Below are positions 20,918-33,641 of a stretch of DNA of 64,000 nucleotides, piece after piece. Source of the stretch: Corinectria fuckeliana (Eukaryota; Ascomycota; Sordariomycetes; Hypocreales; Nectriaceae); contig WPDH01000013.1 of NCBI GenBank assembly GCA_019137255.1, forward strand, positions 389,531 to 453,530. Direction: 5' to 3'. The notes under the pieces were generated by a model. That model was given only the letters and a program-made list of their open reading frames with translations, was not told the origin of the DNA and searched no databases. The stretch's first letter is position 1. Every line of letters starts with the position of its first letter. The position numbers were made by a program, and so were the translations under genes.

Positions 20918-23900
20918 GGTTGGCGGGCGGGCTGAGGCAGCCTCGGGCTTTCGAATCCGTCCGTTGCGGTGTCGCTTTCGAATTGGCCTCGCGGGGAATG
21001 AGGTCTCGTCGTCGAGGATCGTAGCTTTGAAGATGACGATGCCGTCTCTTTGCAACTTTTTTTCGCAACCACCATTGGCCGTTGGGGGTCCAGTGACCAA
21101 GGTTCGAGGTACATCCACACACACCTGATTTACCGTGCTAGTTCAGGTACCTCCCCACGCAAGGCCATTGGCAACCCACTTACCCTGGATCACCAGGCAA
21201 AGTTACCAATGTCATTCTCGGACCCAGCCCTTCATTGATAACCTCTTCGTTTGTCTGTTCAAGTCATGTATCATGTAGTTGAAGCAGGCTGAGGCTTTCA
21301 CACGCCTAGTTGGGTAAAAGCCTTGAGATACCTGAATGTTTAAATGACTTCGTCTTGGATCGATTGTTGTATACACTACCTAGGTAGCAAGTACACCAAA
21401 GCTTTATCGTAGTACAGATTGAGTATTGTGATCATCACCGTAGTGAAAGCAATACACGGTGAAGATACATTAACCCGTTTCAATTACCGTATTTCGTTCA
21501 TGTGATTGACTGCATGACACGCTGGGTTGTTGGAAATTGAGAGATGTTTAGGTAATTATCAATCGAGGCTGAGAAGCATACTAAACTCAGCCACTTAGAG
21601 GATGCGGAGTTAGACTAAAGAAATGGCCTTTTTTATTTTTACAGCCAGGGAAGTGCGAATGGCAGCATCGACCCTGTCTTCACATTGAGAATGGCGAGAA
21701 TGGATTGTGAGGTTAGTTACCGATTTGCAGTGTGCCAAGTAGACCTCAGTAGATAAAGGTCAACCGCGATCGACTTCCCCCTAAAGTAACTAATTCGATG
21801 TCCTAGCTGATCTACCGCTTTATACTCACGAGAAAGAAACCGCTTGACAACTTCCTTGCACCTGGCTCGCAAGGATAGGCTCTTTCTAGGCTGGGGACCT
21901 ACCTAGTTGTTGCAGGAGCTAGCTACATGCTGGCAATAGATCGCGGATCTTCGACGTCTCGAAGAGACGAAACTAACACAAGTTAATGAGCGTAAGCTCC
22001 GCACTGGCGCTCTTCCTTCGAGGCGTAATGCTGCAACAAGGGGCACGGGTCAACTACTGACCACCTAGCCGGTAGATACCCATTCCTACTTTGAACGCAT
22101 AGCCCAATCTCATCTCTGTTACATGGAGAAGGCATTCCCGGATGGATTCATTCGTGATCAACCAGGCTCATAAACTTGGACGGAATCTGCCGTAGGGGTA
22201 TACTAACACAATATATATGAACTAGATACCGTAAATAGTTGTAGGCAGCGTTTTGTACTTCTCACTTGAGAGAGAAATCCAATGATACCAAGTTCCTAAG
22301 GGGTATTTGGGACAAGATGATTAATTGTATACTCGATTCCCCGGGACTCGCTGAGCTGTTTGCATCTGGTGGTTGTACTTGGCAGCTGACCCCAACGTTA
22401 GTCGCACTGTCTGTGGTCGAGGCATCTACCTAATCTCTGCGGGGACCTGCGTGGAGGTTGGCTCGGGATTAACGACATCTCCGAGCATGTTGATCAAGTT
22501 ATTGCCGCGATGTGGAACAAATAAACTACTAATTGGTTTGTAATCAACTTCATTTCACTGTCCCGCAACTGAAAAGGCTTGCGGAACAGCTGGGAACTAA
22601 TAAACCGTCCTGTGGTGAAACCGAGCGGCGGACTTGGCCGCCAAAGTCCGCAGTCCACAGCCCAGGTTTTCGTGATGAGCTTCAGCACATACTTAAGTTA
22701 CAGTGCTGACTATAGCCGGTTAATGGGGACGAATCCTCCCGCCACCAGTTAGGCTGGTGCCCCAGTGTTTTGCCCTGTAGCTAGGCAGGGGGGATGGGAA
22801 TATCGAGCAGCATGACGTTACCTGGCTTCTTATGCTAGGGTACCGAGCTACCGTCCTCTGGGCACTGTATCCTAGCAGTACCAAGTACATAGCGAGCTTG
22901 ACTTGAGCTGTGGACCAATGCTGGCCGCGACTCCATAATGAGGCGTGGGCGAGGGGTTTGAATGTGGAGAGAGAGAGATATATATATATATTGGTAACGG
23001 TTTAGGTATGTAAGGCGGATGAGCTAATTGCCAAGAGATGGACGGAATAAGTGCAAGAAATAAAAAAGATCAACCAACAAAGAACAGAGCACTCAAGGAT
23101 GCATAGCCACAATCCTCAGGCTGGAGGATCTAGCAAAATACTTCTCCTTTTATTCTGCTGCCTGGCCCAAACTGGTTCGCGAGCTTGTACTATGTACGAC
23201 TAATAAGGCTGGTATATAGCATCCCTCCTAGTCGCAGGACGGGTCACATCTATGCTGACGGCCTAACAAAGCATCCATGACAGGGAATAGGACGACTCAC
23301 CCCAGTGTCATGACTATCTACCCATGTCTGAATCATGAGAATTGATCTTTTCCTCTCGTGCTTTCCCTACCTAGGTGGGATCCCTGGATGCACGATATGT
23401 GGATCTGAGGGAATCCCTTCCAGGTTGATTCCATGCCGGCACCTTCATTTGTACTATGAATGTAACCGTACATGTATGAAGCCGTTTGCGGCGTATTAGG
23501 GAAGACGTACATAGTACATAGTGACTTGACATCCTGCTCGGCACCCACCCTAAACTGAATCTCTGAGAGAGGCCGTCGTTTTCGTTCAGGGGTTCGCATG
23601 CGAACCCCCAGCAACCTGGGTTCTTTTGGATGGGGGGGGAATCTTGGCATCTACCTAAGGTACCTACCATTACTACGTAAGTGCCTCAACTATGTACAGT
23701 AGGCCTAGAGCCGCCTGCAAAGCGCGCCAAAGAGCGGCACCATCGTAGCGCTGTGTGCTCCGGAATGCTTCCAGGTGGAATACCCCGTAGGGATGCGCTA
23801 ATAACTTAAAGCTGGGTACCTACTGTAGGTCTCCACTGACGGCTGACTTAGTGGATGTGCCGGCTCAGTGGAGCGCTGCCAGCCAAGCCTGAACTTTAAC

Positions 23901-25206
23901 TGAGAGCCTATGGGCTGCATTGCGTCCATCCCATGGGAACGAAGAAAGACAGAAGCACCGCACCTACGCCGTAGAGAAAAAAGCTCAGGGATGGAAGGCT
24001 GCAGGGACCCAGCCCGTCAAGTCGATGGGCGCCGGGCACGAACAAGGCTGCGGTGAATGAGCCCGCATGCAGAGGCAGGTGGATGAATGGATGGATGAAG
24101 AGATCTCGGGTGGTGGTGTGGGATTGCCAGGGACCAGCCTATGAAGACTTCCATCTAGGAAAAGACCCGAACAAGCGCCAGAGCTTGGGCGGGTAGCTCC
24201 CTATCGCTCCCTGTCGCTCTCTGTTCCGTAGCGTGCGTGCGTCCCCTAATGTACTAGGTAGTGGGCCCTGTTGGGTGCCTCACAGACCACTGAGGTTCCA
24301 TACTACTACTCCAAGTTCGGCGTGGGATGTGGGAAGGAGGAGGGCACCCACCACCCAGGGCAGGGCTCCTGGCAGTTGCCACTGGGTGCACGCGCTTCAT
24401 CCAAAAGAGACAAGAGCCCCATCCCACCTCGACGACAATCTTGTTCTTCGCTGAACGGTCTTTCTGGGATGATGCCCTTGACCCTTCAGACCTTCCATTC
24501 CCATTCCCATTCCCTCCCTCCCCGCAACTACGCGACGATATCTCGAAACGTTAACTTCTTTTTTATAAACCCCCTTCTCTTTGAACTACCTCCCGTCGCG
24601 CGTGTGAAGTTGTTTCTTTTACTCACATTGGTTTGCTTCAGTTGACTTGAGTGATTCGTACGTCAAGTTGTCCCTTGCGAGTTCAAGGCTCCCCCACTAG
24701 GAGCCTGGTTACCCGCATACTCGTCCATCGCCGCCCGACTACGAGACCGGGAAACAAAACCACCAACCATTCATCCAGCCGTCCGGATATATCGTCTACA
24801 TCCATCTATCCAGATATATATATTTGGAGACGGACCTTCTCGGCCGTTGGCAGATCTTGCTCGCTCTCCCGCTAACTTCCTGCGGGACTGGATCCGCTTC
24901 ATCAGGAACAACGCTCTCTTCTCTGACAGTCGATCATGCAGTCTCTGTGATGCTCCTCTTCACCGTCTATTTCCTTGCTACGGATTCATTAGACACGACT
25001 ACGGCTTGTGGGCTGTCACTTTATCTCTTGTCTGGTGGTTTTTAGGCTGCCCCTCCTCCTCTTCTGAGACCTCTTAGCTCGGCCAGGAACTCGGGAAACA
25101 GATGAGCAGGTCGAGTCTTACAAATCATCCAGTTTCTACCTTTGGGTCTTGGGCCATCAGGCTCTGTTAGACTCTTTCTTTCGAAAACGCCATTGTTGGA
25201 GTGCCC
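20918..25206. other. 4.3 kb non-coding region before the Zn2Cys6 regulator
   Basis: This stretch is slightly AT-richer than the genes and has stops in every frame. It includes TACCTAGGTA-type palindromes (for example 21377-21386), a GAGA/TATA stretch (22969-22990), a perfect 20-bp palindrome (23589-23608), and two copies of a GTACTATGTA motif (23187-23196 and, reversed, 23508-23517). The right end (about 24400-25206) is pyrimidine-rich and should be the promoter and leader of the transcription factor. Confidence 0.5.
23589..23608. repeat. perfect 20-bp palindrome
   Basis: GGGGTTCGCATGCGAACCCC reads identically on both strands with no spacer. It lies in non-coding DNA with no gene adjoining it. 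It could be a dimeric-protein binding site or a DNA cruciform; no function is shown. Confidence 0.8.
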
Positions 25207-27529
25207 ATGTCTGACTGGTTCAAGAATGAGCCTGTATCGCCTCCGCCGGACGCTACGGCTACGGCGGCCACGGGGACTCTCTCGACGGCGAAGACACTGG
25301 AGGCCCCTTTGAAAGGCGACCAGTATATCGATGGCATGTCCGCAAAGACGAATCCCGACTACATGCACCCAAACTCCCATCTCGACGGCTTCCCAAGTAG
25401 CTCAGCCGAGTCTTCCGCCATCCCTAGTAACATCACCACTACGCAGTCTCCGACCTCCGTTGCATCTGCGACCGCTGCTCCAGTCTCTCCCGGGAGAGGA
25501 GATGCCGCTACCGCCGCCCCTTCGCTTCAAGGAAAACAAAGGCGTGTTCGAACTAGCAAACCCAAGGTCAAGACGGGGTGTACCAACTGCAAGTATGTTG
25601 CCGTCACTGCATCACGCTTCTTACCACGTCTCTCAAAATCTAACCTCTTATAGGACGCGCCGGATTAAATGTGACGAGGTTCGCCCAGCTTGCACGCAAT
25701 GTGTGCGAAGCAAGAAGACATGCACCGGATACCCTCCGCCCGTCCGCGGTTCCCGACCCTTTGAGGAGATTCGCATTGCTCCAAAGCCTCTCGTCGCCCG
25801 GGCCCTGGCCGCCTCACCTAACGGCCCCTCCCCCTTCACCAACAGTGAAGTCGTCTTGCCACCTCGCCGAGTCCGTCAAAGAATCGGCCAGCGGAATGCC
25901 CTGTCGCTGGCATCATCACCCACTACGTATCAGCCATCCCTGAGTCTGCGCCTTCCGCCCACCGAGGGTCCTTACTTCGAGATATTTCGAACCCATACCG
26001 CTAATGAACTGTCCGGCTACTTCGACTTTGAGTTTTGGACTCGCCGCGTCCTCCAGGAATGTCACCATGAGCCTGCCATCAAACACGCCGTTATTGCCCT
26101 CGGAGCCTTATATCAGACGCTTGAGCAGACTTCCGAGCCGGAGGTCTACTCTCCTTCTGGGTCTAATCCTCGCCGGCAAGCAGTCATGGGCCATTGGCAG
26201 ATTGCCGTCAAGCGATACTCAGACGCCTGCAACGCACTTGTCGGTCTAAATTCTCAGGACCAAAAGTCCAACAAAACTCTTATAATGGCAAATGTTCTTT
26301 TGGCCTGCTTTGACTCCTTCATCGGGGACCACCGACAAGCTATAAATCAAATACAGACTGGTCTTGGCCTACTCGAGAGGTTACGCACACAGCAGCACGA
26401 CCGGGTTCTGGCGAGTCCATCGACACCAGCGGAAGAGCCTCTTGAAGAGGAACTCGTCACCATGTTCACCCGCCTAGCCATTCAGGCCAAGTCGTACGAC
26501 ATGGCATTCCACTTTCCCCAACCCTACGTGATCCGACTGACTAGCTCGCGAGCAACCTCACCGTCAGCCACGGGGTCTTCCCCGAGCTCAAGCGGCGCAG
26601 CATCCCCCCCGGCAAATGAGCCATTGGGAATTCCTGAGAACTTTACCTCCCTCCTTGAAGCTCGATTAGCCTGTGACAAGCTCAACGAGAGGATCATGCG
26701 CTACATCGAAGGACTATACGCTGTTAAGACGGATCGCAAAGGAACACTTCCCAAGTCATGGCGAGACTACGGCCTTGAGTTCAAAAACCAGATTGAGACA
26801 TGGTGTGACGCCTTTGACAACCTGTTCCACTCTCGACACTCCCCGTCCATTTCCCCTCAGGAGAAAGCTGCTATTGCCGCCCTCAAGATGCTCCAGATCA
26901 ACAGTCAGGTGCTATACTTGATGATGTTTAGTGACCAAGAGTCGGACTTTGATGCCTTCCTGCCGCAATTTCAGACTGTCGTTGACTTGGGTGTTGAGAT
27001 TGTCGCTGACGAGGAGAAGCAAGCTGCCGCTCGCCGCTGTCCTAACCCAGCTGATTGTCACTGCCATCTCAAGCACCAAAATCAACGCCGGCAGAAAGGA
27101 GGCATCTTTTCAGGCCCGGGATACGTCGCGCCACACATCAAGCCCCGATTCTCAGCTGACCTCGGCATCATTGCCCCTCTATTCGTCGTTGCGACCAAGT
27201 GCCGCGACCCCGTCACCCGCCGTCAAGCGATCCAGCTTCTAAGGAGCAGCGCTCGGCGTGAGAGTATGTGGGATAGCGAAATGGTGGCCTATATTGGCAC
27301 TTGGGTTATGAGCATCGAAGAATCAGAGACATTGGCTTCGGACGAGCACCCAGTCTCGCATAATGGGGCTAGACAAATACCGCGGACCATCCCTGAGGAA
27401 CAACGTGTGATGATCCGGTCTGTCGATTTCGATCTGCGTGCCCGGTTTGCAGATGTGCAGGTCGGGACAAGGGGTCTGCAGCCCGGCTTGGCCGACCCCA
27501 AGTTCCGCCAGACGCGTATCTCCTGGTGA
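25207..27529 (+). CDS. Zn2Cys6 (C6) fungal transcription factor
   Basis: A nuclear DNA-binding regulator of 753 residues in two exons, 25207-25592 and 25654-27529, with a 61-nt intron (donor GTATGT, acceptor TAG). The intron falls inside the zinc cluster, and splicing restores CTNCKTRRIKC. The six zinc ligands are Cys125, 128, 135, 142, 145 and 152 in the order CX2CX6CX6CX2CX6C. A basic stretch QRRVRTSKPKVK precedes it and the linker SKKTCTGYPPP follows. Residues from about 230 onward (FRTHTANELSGYF, ...AIKHAVIALGALY...) match the helical fungal transcription-factor regulatory region found in many C6 proteins. A Ser-rich insert lies near residue 440. The start is the ATG at 25207; the frame two codons earlier begins with GTG. 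Target genes cannot be told from sequence. Confidence 0.9.
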
Positions 27530-28467
27530 ACTAGGCATCATGCTTTGTTCTTGCCACACCTTTTAGCTGTTTGCCTGTTCGATTATTCTAAACCTGGTGC
27601 GACTCGGGATATACGAAGGAGTTTTAGTGGTTGGGGGAGCCGGCATGTGCATGGTGTCTTGGGATACATCGTGGGCGTTTTTGAAAAGGAATAAAACCTG
27701 CTTGAACGTGAACAGGCTCTGCTCCGATGTCGGGTAGACAACTTGTTAAATGATGTCTTTATTCTCTAGGCCATAGCAGCTTCCGTGGATGAAAGTGGAA
27801 TGAAATATAAAAAAACGCTTGATTAAATCAATACTAGTACTAGACGACTTGTTAACATGGCGTCCCTTCTCCCGTGGATTGCATTTTTGTTGTTGGGCAC
27901 AGAGAAAACTCCATCACCCTTTTGCATTTTAGATGTTTCGAAAAGGGGGAAACGATTATATATTCTACCTAGCCTCTGCAATGCTGTTAAGCCAAGTCCA
28001 TAGAATTGTAATAACGGTGGAGAAGACGTTCTTATAGTCCAACCCACCCGGTGAACCTCCATACTCCGGCTCCTGACAACCCTCAGCCAAGTTCCCTTGA
28101 CACCCACCCTGCCTCCAAGCCTCCCAATGGGGGAGGGAACAAAAATATGAATGAGAAAACCATCATGATCCGTCCCGTACAGTTTCATTACGCAGTCTAC
28201 TCTAAGTATCTCTTCCTGGGACAACTGGTGATATCGAAGAAAAGAACATGTGCTCGGGAACATTTGTTGCGCGGCAGAGGAATAGGAGGAGGAGGAGGGG
28301 AAGGCAAGGGGAATGGAGAGAGAACAGTCTTTGGGTTCCCATGAGTGATGATGCGGTGCGTGTAGAGGAGCGAGAGTCGTGGGAGTCGCGGCAGGCCGGT
28401 CTGACCCTTTTGACGCCGGCAGAGAAAAGAAGATGGAGGATGGTGGTTTTGTTTAGGCTTAGCAACA
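27530..28467. other. convergent intergenic region
   Basis: The Zn2Cys6 gene ends rightward and the dynamin gene ends leftward here, so the region holds two 3' UTRs. No coding frame looks real. A GGAGGAGGAGG run lies at about 28280-28300. Confidence 0.55.
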
Positions 28468-30870
28468 TTACTGTACTTGTTGGACGATCTCGCTGGCCTT
28501 AGATAGAGATTCGACCATCTGCTGACACTCCTTCCGCCTCCTGATGGTGAAGTCGCTCTCCTTTAGCAGGTCATCCAAGGTGTCAGTTCGGTACATATTT
28601 TCCAGGAGCTCTCGTTGCATCTCGTCCTTGGTGAATCTGTAGTTGTGGTGAGTTGGCGGCTTAAAAAGAAGGGGGGGTTGGTGGTTGGGGAGGAGACTTA
28701 CTGGACGAGATTCAGCATGACGGCCTTGGGAACCATGTCGATCATGGTTCGCTTTACAATATTGTAGTAAGACGATATCAGCAGCTCTGTTCAGAAGTTA
28801 GTGCTGGAAGGGCAATGGATGGGAAACATGTACATACTGATAACCTCAACTTCGATGTTCTCACGTTCCGACAGAGTGCCCGAGGCCTTTAGCGTAGGGG
28901 GAGGGGCCTCCATGGCTGCGGCCTTCTTCTTGTTCTTGGCAGCGAAGAAGCTGCCGAAGAAGCCACCATTTCCGTTGGGATCATTGTCGGGAACAGTGGG
29001 ACTGGCGGCACGAGGAGTCGCGGAGGCAAGGGGCTTGCCAGTCTTGGGATCGACCTGCACAGGCTTGGCGGGGTTGTATCGCTCGTTGACGATGGCCATT
29101 GCCTGAAAGTAAGGGATTAGCATCACTGCACCAAAGTCACGCACAAAGACAACTTACTCGGTGGCCGTTCAGGAAGTCGGGGTGACCAGTGTTGACGTAG
29201 CAGGACTCCATAGAAACGAGATCTCGCACTAGCTTGTTCGTAGGGTCCATGGCCTTCTTGAAGAAGCCGATCACGACACTGTGCATCGTCTCCTTGAGCT
29301 GAGGGTAGCGGCGGTACAGTTGCTTGCCGAGCAGCTGAGACAAGATACGCACAAGCTCGTCGTAGACGAGGGAGACACACTTCAAGCTAGGGTCCTCAAG
29401 TCGCCTGATCTGTTGCTTGACGATCAACTCAAAGGCAGTGGTGCCCACAAAGAGGGCAGGTGAGGACCCGGACGAGTTATAAAGAATGGTGCGAATATCC
29501 ACATCCTTGACGACGTCAAAGGGATCAATGGCCTTGACACCGTTGGAGTAGAGCTCGTGGAAAACGAAGCTGATACGAGCACCGCCTGACAGCTCGGTGC
29601 TCGACAGCTCGGTGTTGTTACCGTCCAGGACTGTCCGCCACTCGTTGGTGAACTCCGTGATGATGTTAAGGACAATATTGGCACTGTTGCCGAGCAAGGA
29701 CGGACCAAGGCTCTCGAGTTCAGACGAGTACTTCTGCAGGGAACTGGAGATTCGGGCCTTGATGTCGGGGAGCGTCTGCTTGATGTGCATCATGAGGATG
29801 AGGTTAAGCTTGCGGGCAAGATACGGGGTTCCGCAATAGGAGCTCTTGTTCCGATAGGCCTTATGGTTGTCGAAAAAGGCCTTTTCAGACTCTAGTGCCA
29901 CATGGATGGCCTTCTTGTTGTCGATGTCTCGTTGACCTCGGTTGACCACAGGGACGTAGCCCAATCGAAGGGGAATGACACGGTTGGACAGAATATCAAT
30001 GACATCCGTGCCATCATCCATTAGATCGACCTTGGTCAGGACACCAATCGTCCGTTGACCTTCGGGATCAACTTCGCGCGCAAGCTTTAGACCATCCGAG
30101 TTGGCCAGATCCTGGTTGGCGGCGGTAACCGCAAGTACAATGGCGTTGGACTTTCCAATGTATTTGAGAACCATCTCTCGGATCTGTCGCTCGATATCTC
30201 GAGGCTGGTCTCCCACAGGCACCTTGGTGAGACCGGGCAGATCAACCAGGGTCAGGGTGAGGACGTTGGGAGAGTAGATGCGCAGGTTGATGGGAGCAGG
30301 CGAGATGCCTCCGTTTCGACCGACCTTGGCCTCGGTTTCTCTGGAAATCTCATCACGGATCTTGGAGAAGTCGTAGTACTTCTGGCCAGGGATGTGGAGA
30401 AACTCTCCCCACTCGTCGACGTTGGCAGCCTTGTCGTCGCCGCCGTTGATATCCTCTTTCTTGACTCCATTGGATTGCGGGGGACGGTTGATGAGCTGCA
30501 GGACAAGGGGTCGTCGAGTTACGATACCGGAGCCTCGGGGCAGGCTGGAAGCTGCGAGTTAGCCTCGAACGGCGTTGGGCGCATATGGGGGACATTAAAG
30601 GGCGGTGGGGGGAGGGGACTCACAAGTCTCGACCGACAATGTTCTCTAGCACTGAACTCTTTCCGCTTGACTGACTTCCGACGACAGCGATTTGCGGCAG
30701 ATCAATGGGGTTGTTGACTCCGACGGTTGCGAAGACATCTTGGAGCTTGTTGACGAGCCTAGGGGAATAGGTTAGAGATGTGTGTCTTGGAGGCCTGACC
30801 GCGGGCGGGGGGCTCACTGAATAAGGGCAGGATCCGAGATGCCACCCGGCGTGGCGAGGGTACCGCTCAT
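28468..30870 (-). CDS. VPS1: dynamin-like GTPase Vps1
   Basis: Vps1 is the dynamin-family GTPase for vacuolar protein sorting, endosomal recycling and peroxisome fission. Six exons (30818-30870, 30624-30758, 29158-30544, 28838-29102, 28702-28786, 28468-28636) give 697 residues, close to yeast Vps1 (704). The five introns are 51-79 nt and every phase matches. The P-loop is GSQSSGKSS (from residue 45), followed by [20 protein letters not shown] (switch I Thr), VDLPGLTKVPVGDQP (DxxG) and TKVDLMDDG (G4). The stalk region contains LPDIKARI, and the C-terminal GED ends in RRRKECQQMVESL. A Lys/Pro-rich insert (KNKKKAAAMEAPPP) occupies the variable region near residue 590, and there is no PH or proline-rich tail, as expected for Vps1. 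Catalytically intact. Confidence 0.96.
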
Positions 30871-33641
30871 GGTCGGGATGGTAGTATATCCTCCACTAGA
30901 GCTTCGAGTGTAGCCAGTATCGGCTGGATCGAGGGCGGTGGTGAGGTGGAAGGGGTTGATCGGTGTGGGCACTGGGGTTCGGAGCGAGCTGTGGAGGGGC
31001 GGTCGACGGGGAGATAGGACTCCTGAAGTTGCGCACGCTCGGAGCTGGAAAGCGGGAGCTTCAAGAGGTAGGATGCGTCCTTGGGGTCGAGATGGATGGT
31101 AAGTGGTTGGTGGGCGGAGGAGGTCGTAAAGTACGGAAGAGCGTTGAGATGCTGGAATAAGGAGGGCTGAGGACTCGCAAGACGACAGCAAGTTCACGAG
31201 CCTAACAAATGGCACTAACTTACGCCGACGCCTGGAGCGTTGCAGCATCTCAAGCCACACGTGGCGCAGCAACTCTACTTTGCCTTGAGACTGCATGTCT
31301 TCACGTGGAAAGGGCGTCCACGTGATCGCACCACTGATGTGGCCCTGGTCCCTGACTGTGGCTGGAGCCCAGCGTTCGGGTTAATTCTGCAGCCTGAACG
31401 ATAACGTCACCAGCTGATGCGTTCCCCATTATGGAAGCCTTGTGGACGGCGACAAAGGCAGACTATGTGGATATTGCGCTCGTGTTGCGTGTTATATTGT
31501 ACCTACATACTTACGTTTCGTGTACCGACGGAGGATACCTACTCGGCAGCCTAAATATTATTGTGCATGCTACCTTATTCGACTTCGGCCTGAACCGCGT
31601 CACCCATACGTAAAGTTAGTTAGGTTCCAGCACTCAGCTCAACAGGCCCAGAGAGATGCACCACTGCCTAGTCTACTACGACTATGCTTTGAAATAGGTT
31701 CTGATCTAAATGAATAAATGATTATTGAAAGATGGCATTCCCATGTTTACCCCCTTGTTTACACCCATGCTTCGAAGATGGAAATTAGATTTCGATATGG
31801 AACAAGCGGGGGTTTGCCATGGCATCATATCTCCTGACGTAACAACAGGCTGAAATTGTTTCCGTCAGAGCTTCCAGCACATACGACAAAAGCTGGAAGC
31901 CCTCGACCGGAGAGCGTTCAGCAAGACAAGAAAACATAAAAGCTCACTCTAATTATGGTCTAGTCCGTTTGACTTCGTAACTAGTAACTAATCATGTTAT
32001 TTGAGGGGAGACGCTTATCAGTAGGCGGATAGACGGTGGGGTATTCGGTCACAGGGGATATCTCTAGCCCACCCATCCATAAGTTACCATCACCCTACGA
32101 TTTCTATTCGCAAGTACGTCAAAATATCGTATCATACATAACGGGACGTCAGGAGAAGAACCTCGATGGCGATATTGACGATGTTGAAGCACTTATGGCG
32201 AGAGCATTAAAAGCGTATCGCGTGGTGGTGCTCGATGAGCAATAGTTAGGTGGGGTTGCTGGGAGGCATCTTAGATGCGTCCAGTGAGTGTTTCCTCCAT
32301 GTGACGCCTGAAGTGGGAGATGGGAAAGTGGACGTCATCAGCTACCTAGTGGATGGAGTGTAAACCAGTGGGGTTGCATTCAATACTAGAAGTTCAAAGA
32401 AGGCGCAGAGAAGCAGGATTGCGTTGAACAACGGTGAACATCTCGAACCCTTCGAAAGCCACAGCTGTTGTTGTAATTATAAGTACTAGATTAAGAGGTT
32501 AAATAAATAGATGTAGAATCCCCATCCCGGAAGGTTCCCGTTTGGAAGAGTGGCATCAAAGTTGAGGCCTGGGCACCCAAGCAACGCCCTGTAAAAAAGC
32601 CCACCCGGGCTCCACTTAGATAGTCGCCAACGCACTGGGCCTCTTCCATCGCCCCAACCGGGGACTGATGGAAGTCCATAGCTGGGGCCAAGCGCTGGAG
32701 CCCACTGAAGACCTAGTACGGATGTCCCCCACAAAGGCCACACGGCCCTGCAACAGTGGACTTCTGTAGGGCTTGGAGTGGCCATCATAGCGCCAAACCA
32801 GCCTGAATCCTCCCGCCCGTCATCGCTGTTACTGCACCTGCCACTCTTGGCATTGAGACCCAGCACGGAACGCCACGGCCATCCTCGCCCCGACACACCC
32901 ACCACCTGCCTTCAATCTCCAACCTCCAACCTCCAACCACCAAGCTTTCTTCCTCAACGCTCATCACCCACAACCATACGCATTCTCTGGAGGTTTCTTC
33001 TTACTACAAACCATCTCCATTAGTCACAAACGGCTCTCGACCGTCTCACTATTGGAGACGTGCCTCCAGAGCCGCCTCGGCCTCTACTCCACCCAACACC
33101 CAACTACGTATTACTTCCACCCGCCGACCGAAGCTGTTCTTTCGCTAGCCTCCACCCGCCGACCGCGTTTCTCTTGAATGCCGCACTTTTCTGGCCTCCG
33201 GTCAGCTTCCTGTTAACTTCCAAGTCCGATACCACCGCGGTCACCACCCGCGGAGAGGTCGTCCTGGACTCCTCCGGCGCCCGCTCCCTCCTCGGACACC
33301 CCGACCACACCTCCGACGATTCTGCCACGCCGCTGCCCCCCTCGAGCTCCTCCAGCAGTGGAATCCCCGCTCCTCCCTCCGAACCCACTCCTGTCGTTCC
33401 CTTAAACTCCCAACTGCCAAGGGACCGAGCCTCGACCGGTACTGCGAATATAGGTTCTTCGAGTGCCCGGCTCGCCCGACCCTTGAGTCTAGCACCACCC
33501 CAGGTCCTTGGACGACGTCAGCGTTCCTCTACCCCCGAGCTGCTCCCAGAGCCCGAGTCTGCTCCCGGCCAAACCGAGAGCCGCTCCGGCGTCGACGTCG
33601 ACACCCACGCACCCACCTCCAAACGTAGACGAGGTGACGCC
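30871..33641. other. 2.8 kb divergent intergenic region between VPS1 and the Gid7-like gene
   Basis: Both flanking genes read away from this stretch, so it contains two promoters. No convincing ORF is present. From 33024 the frame used by the Gid7-like gene is open but has no ATG before 33642; this is either translated through an unseen upstream exon or is leader sequence. Confidence 0.5.
33178..33216 (+). promoter_or_regulatory. upstream ORF of 12 codons in the Gid7-like leader
   Basis: ATG at 33178 opens a 12-codon frame that stops with TAA at 33214-33216. It is the last upstream ATG before the predicted start at 33642. If it lies in the mRNA leader, it could lower translation of the main ORF. 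The transcription start is unknown. Confidence 0.3.

Noticed and set aside
32036..32245. 69-codon plus-strand frame with a plausible acidic helix
   Set aside because: It begins at GTG, has no family match, and no splice partners were found.
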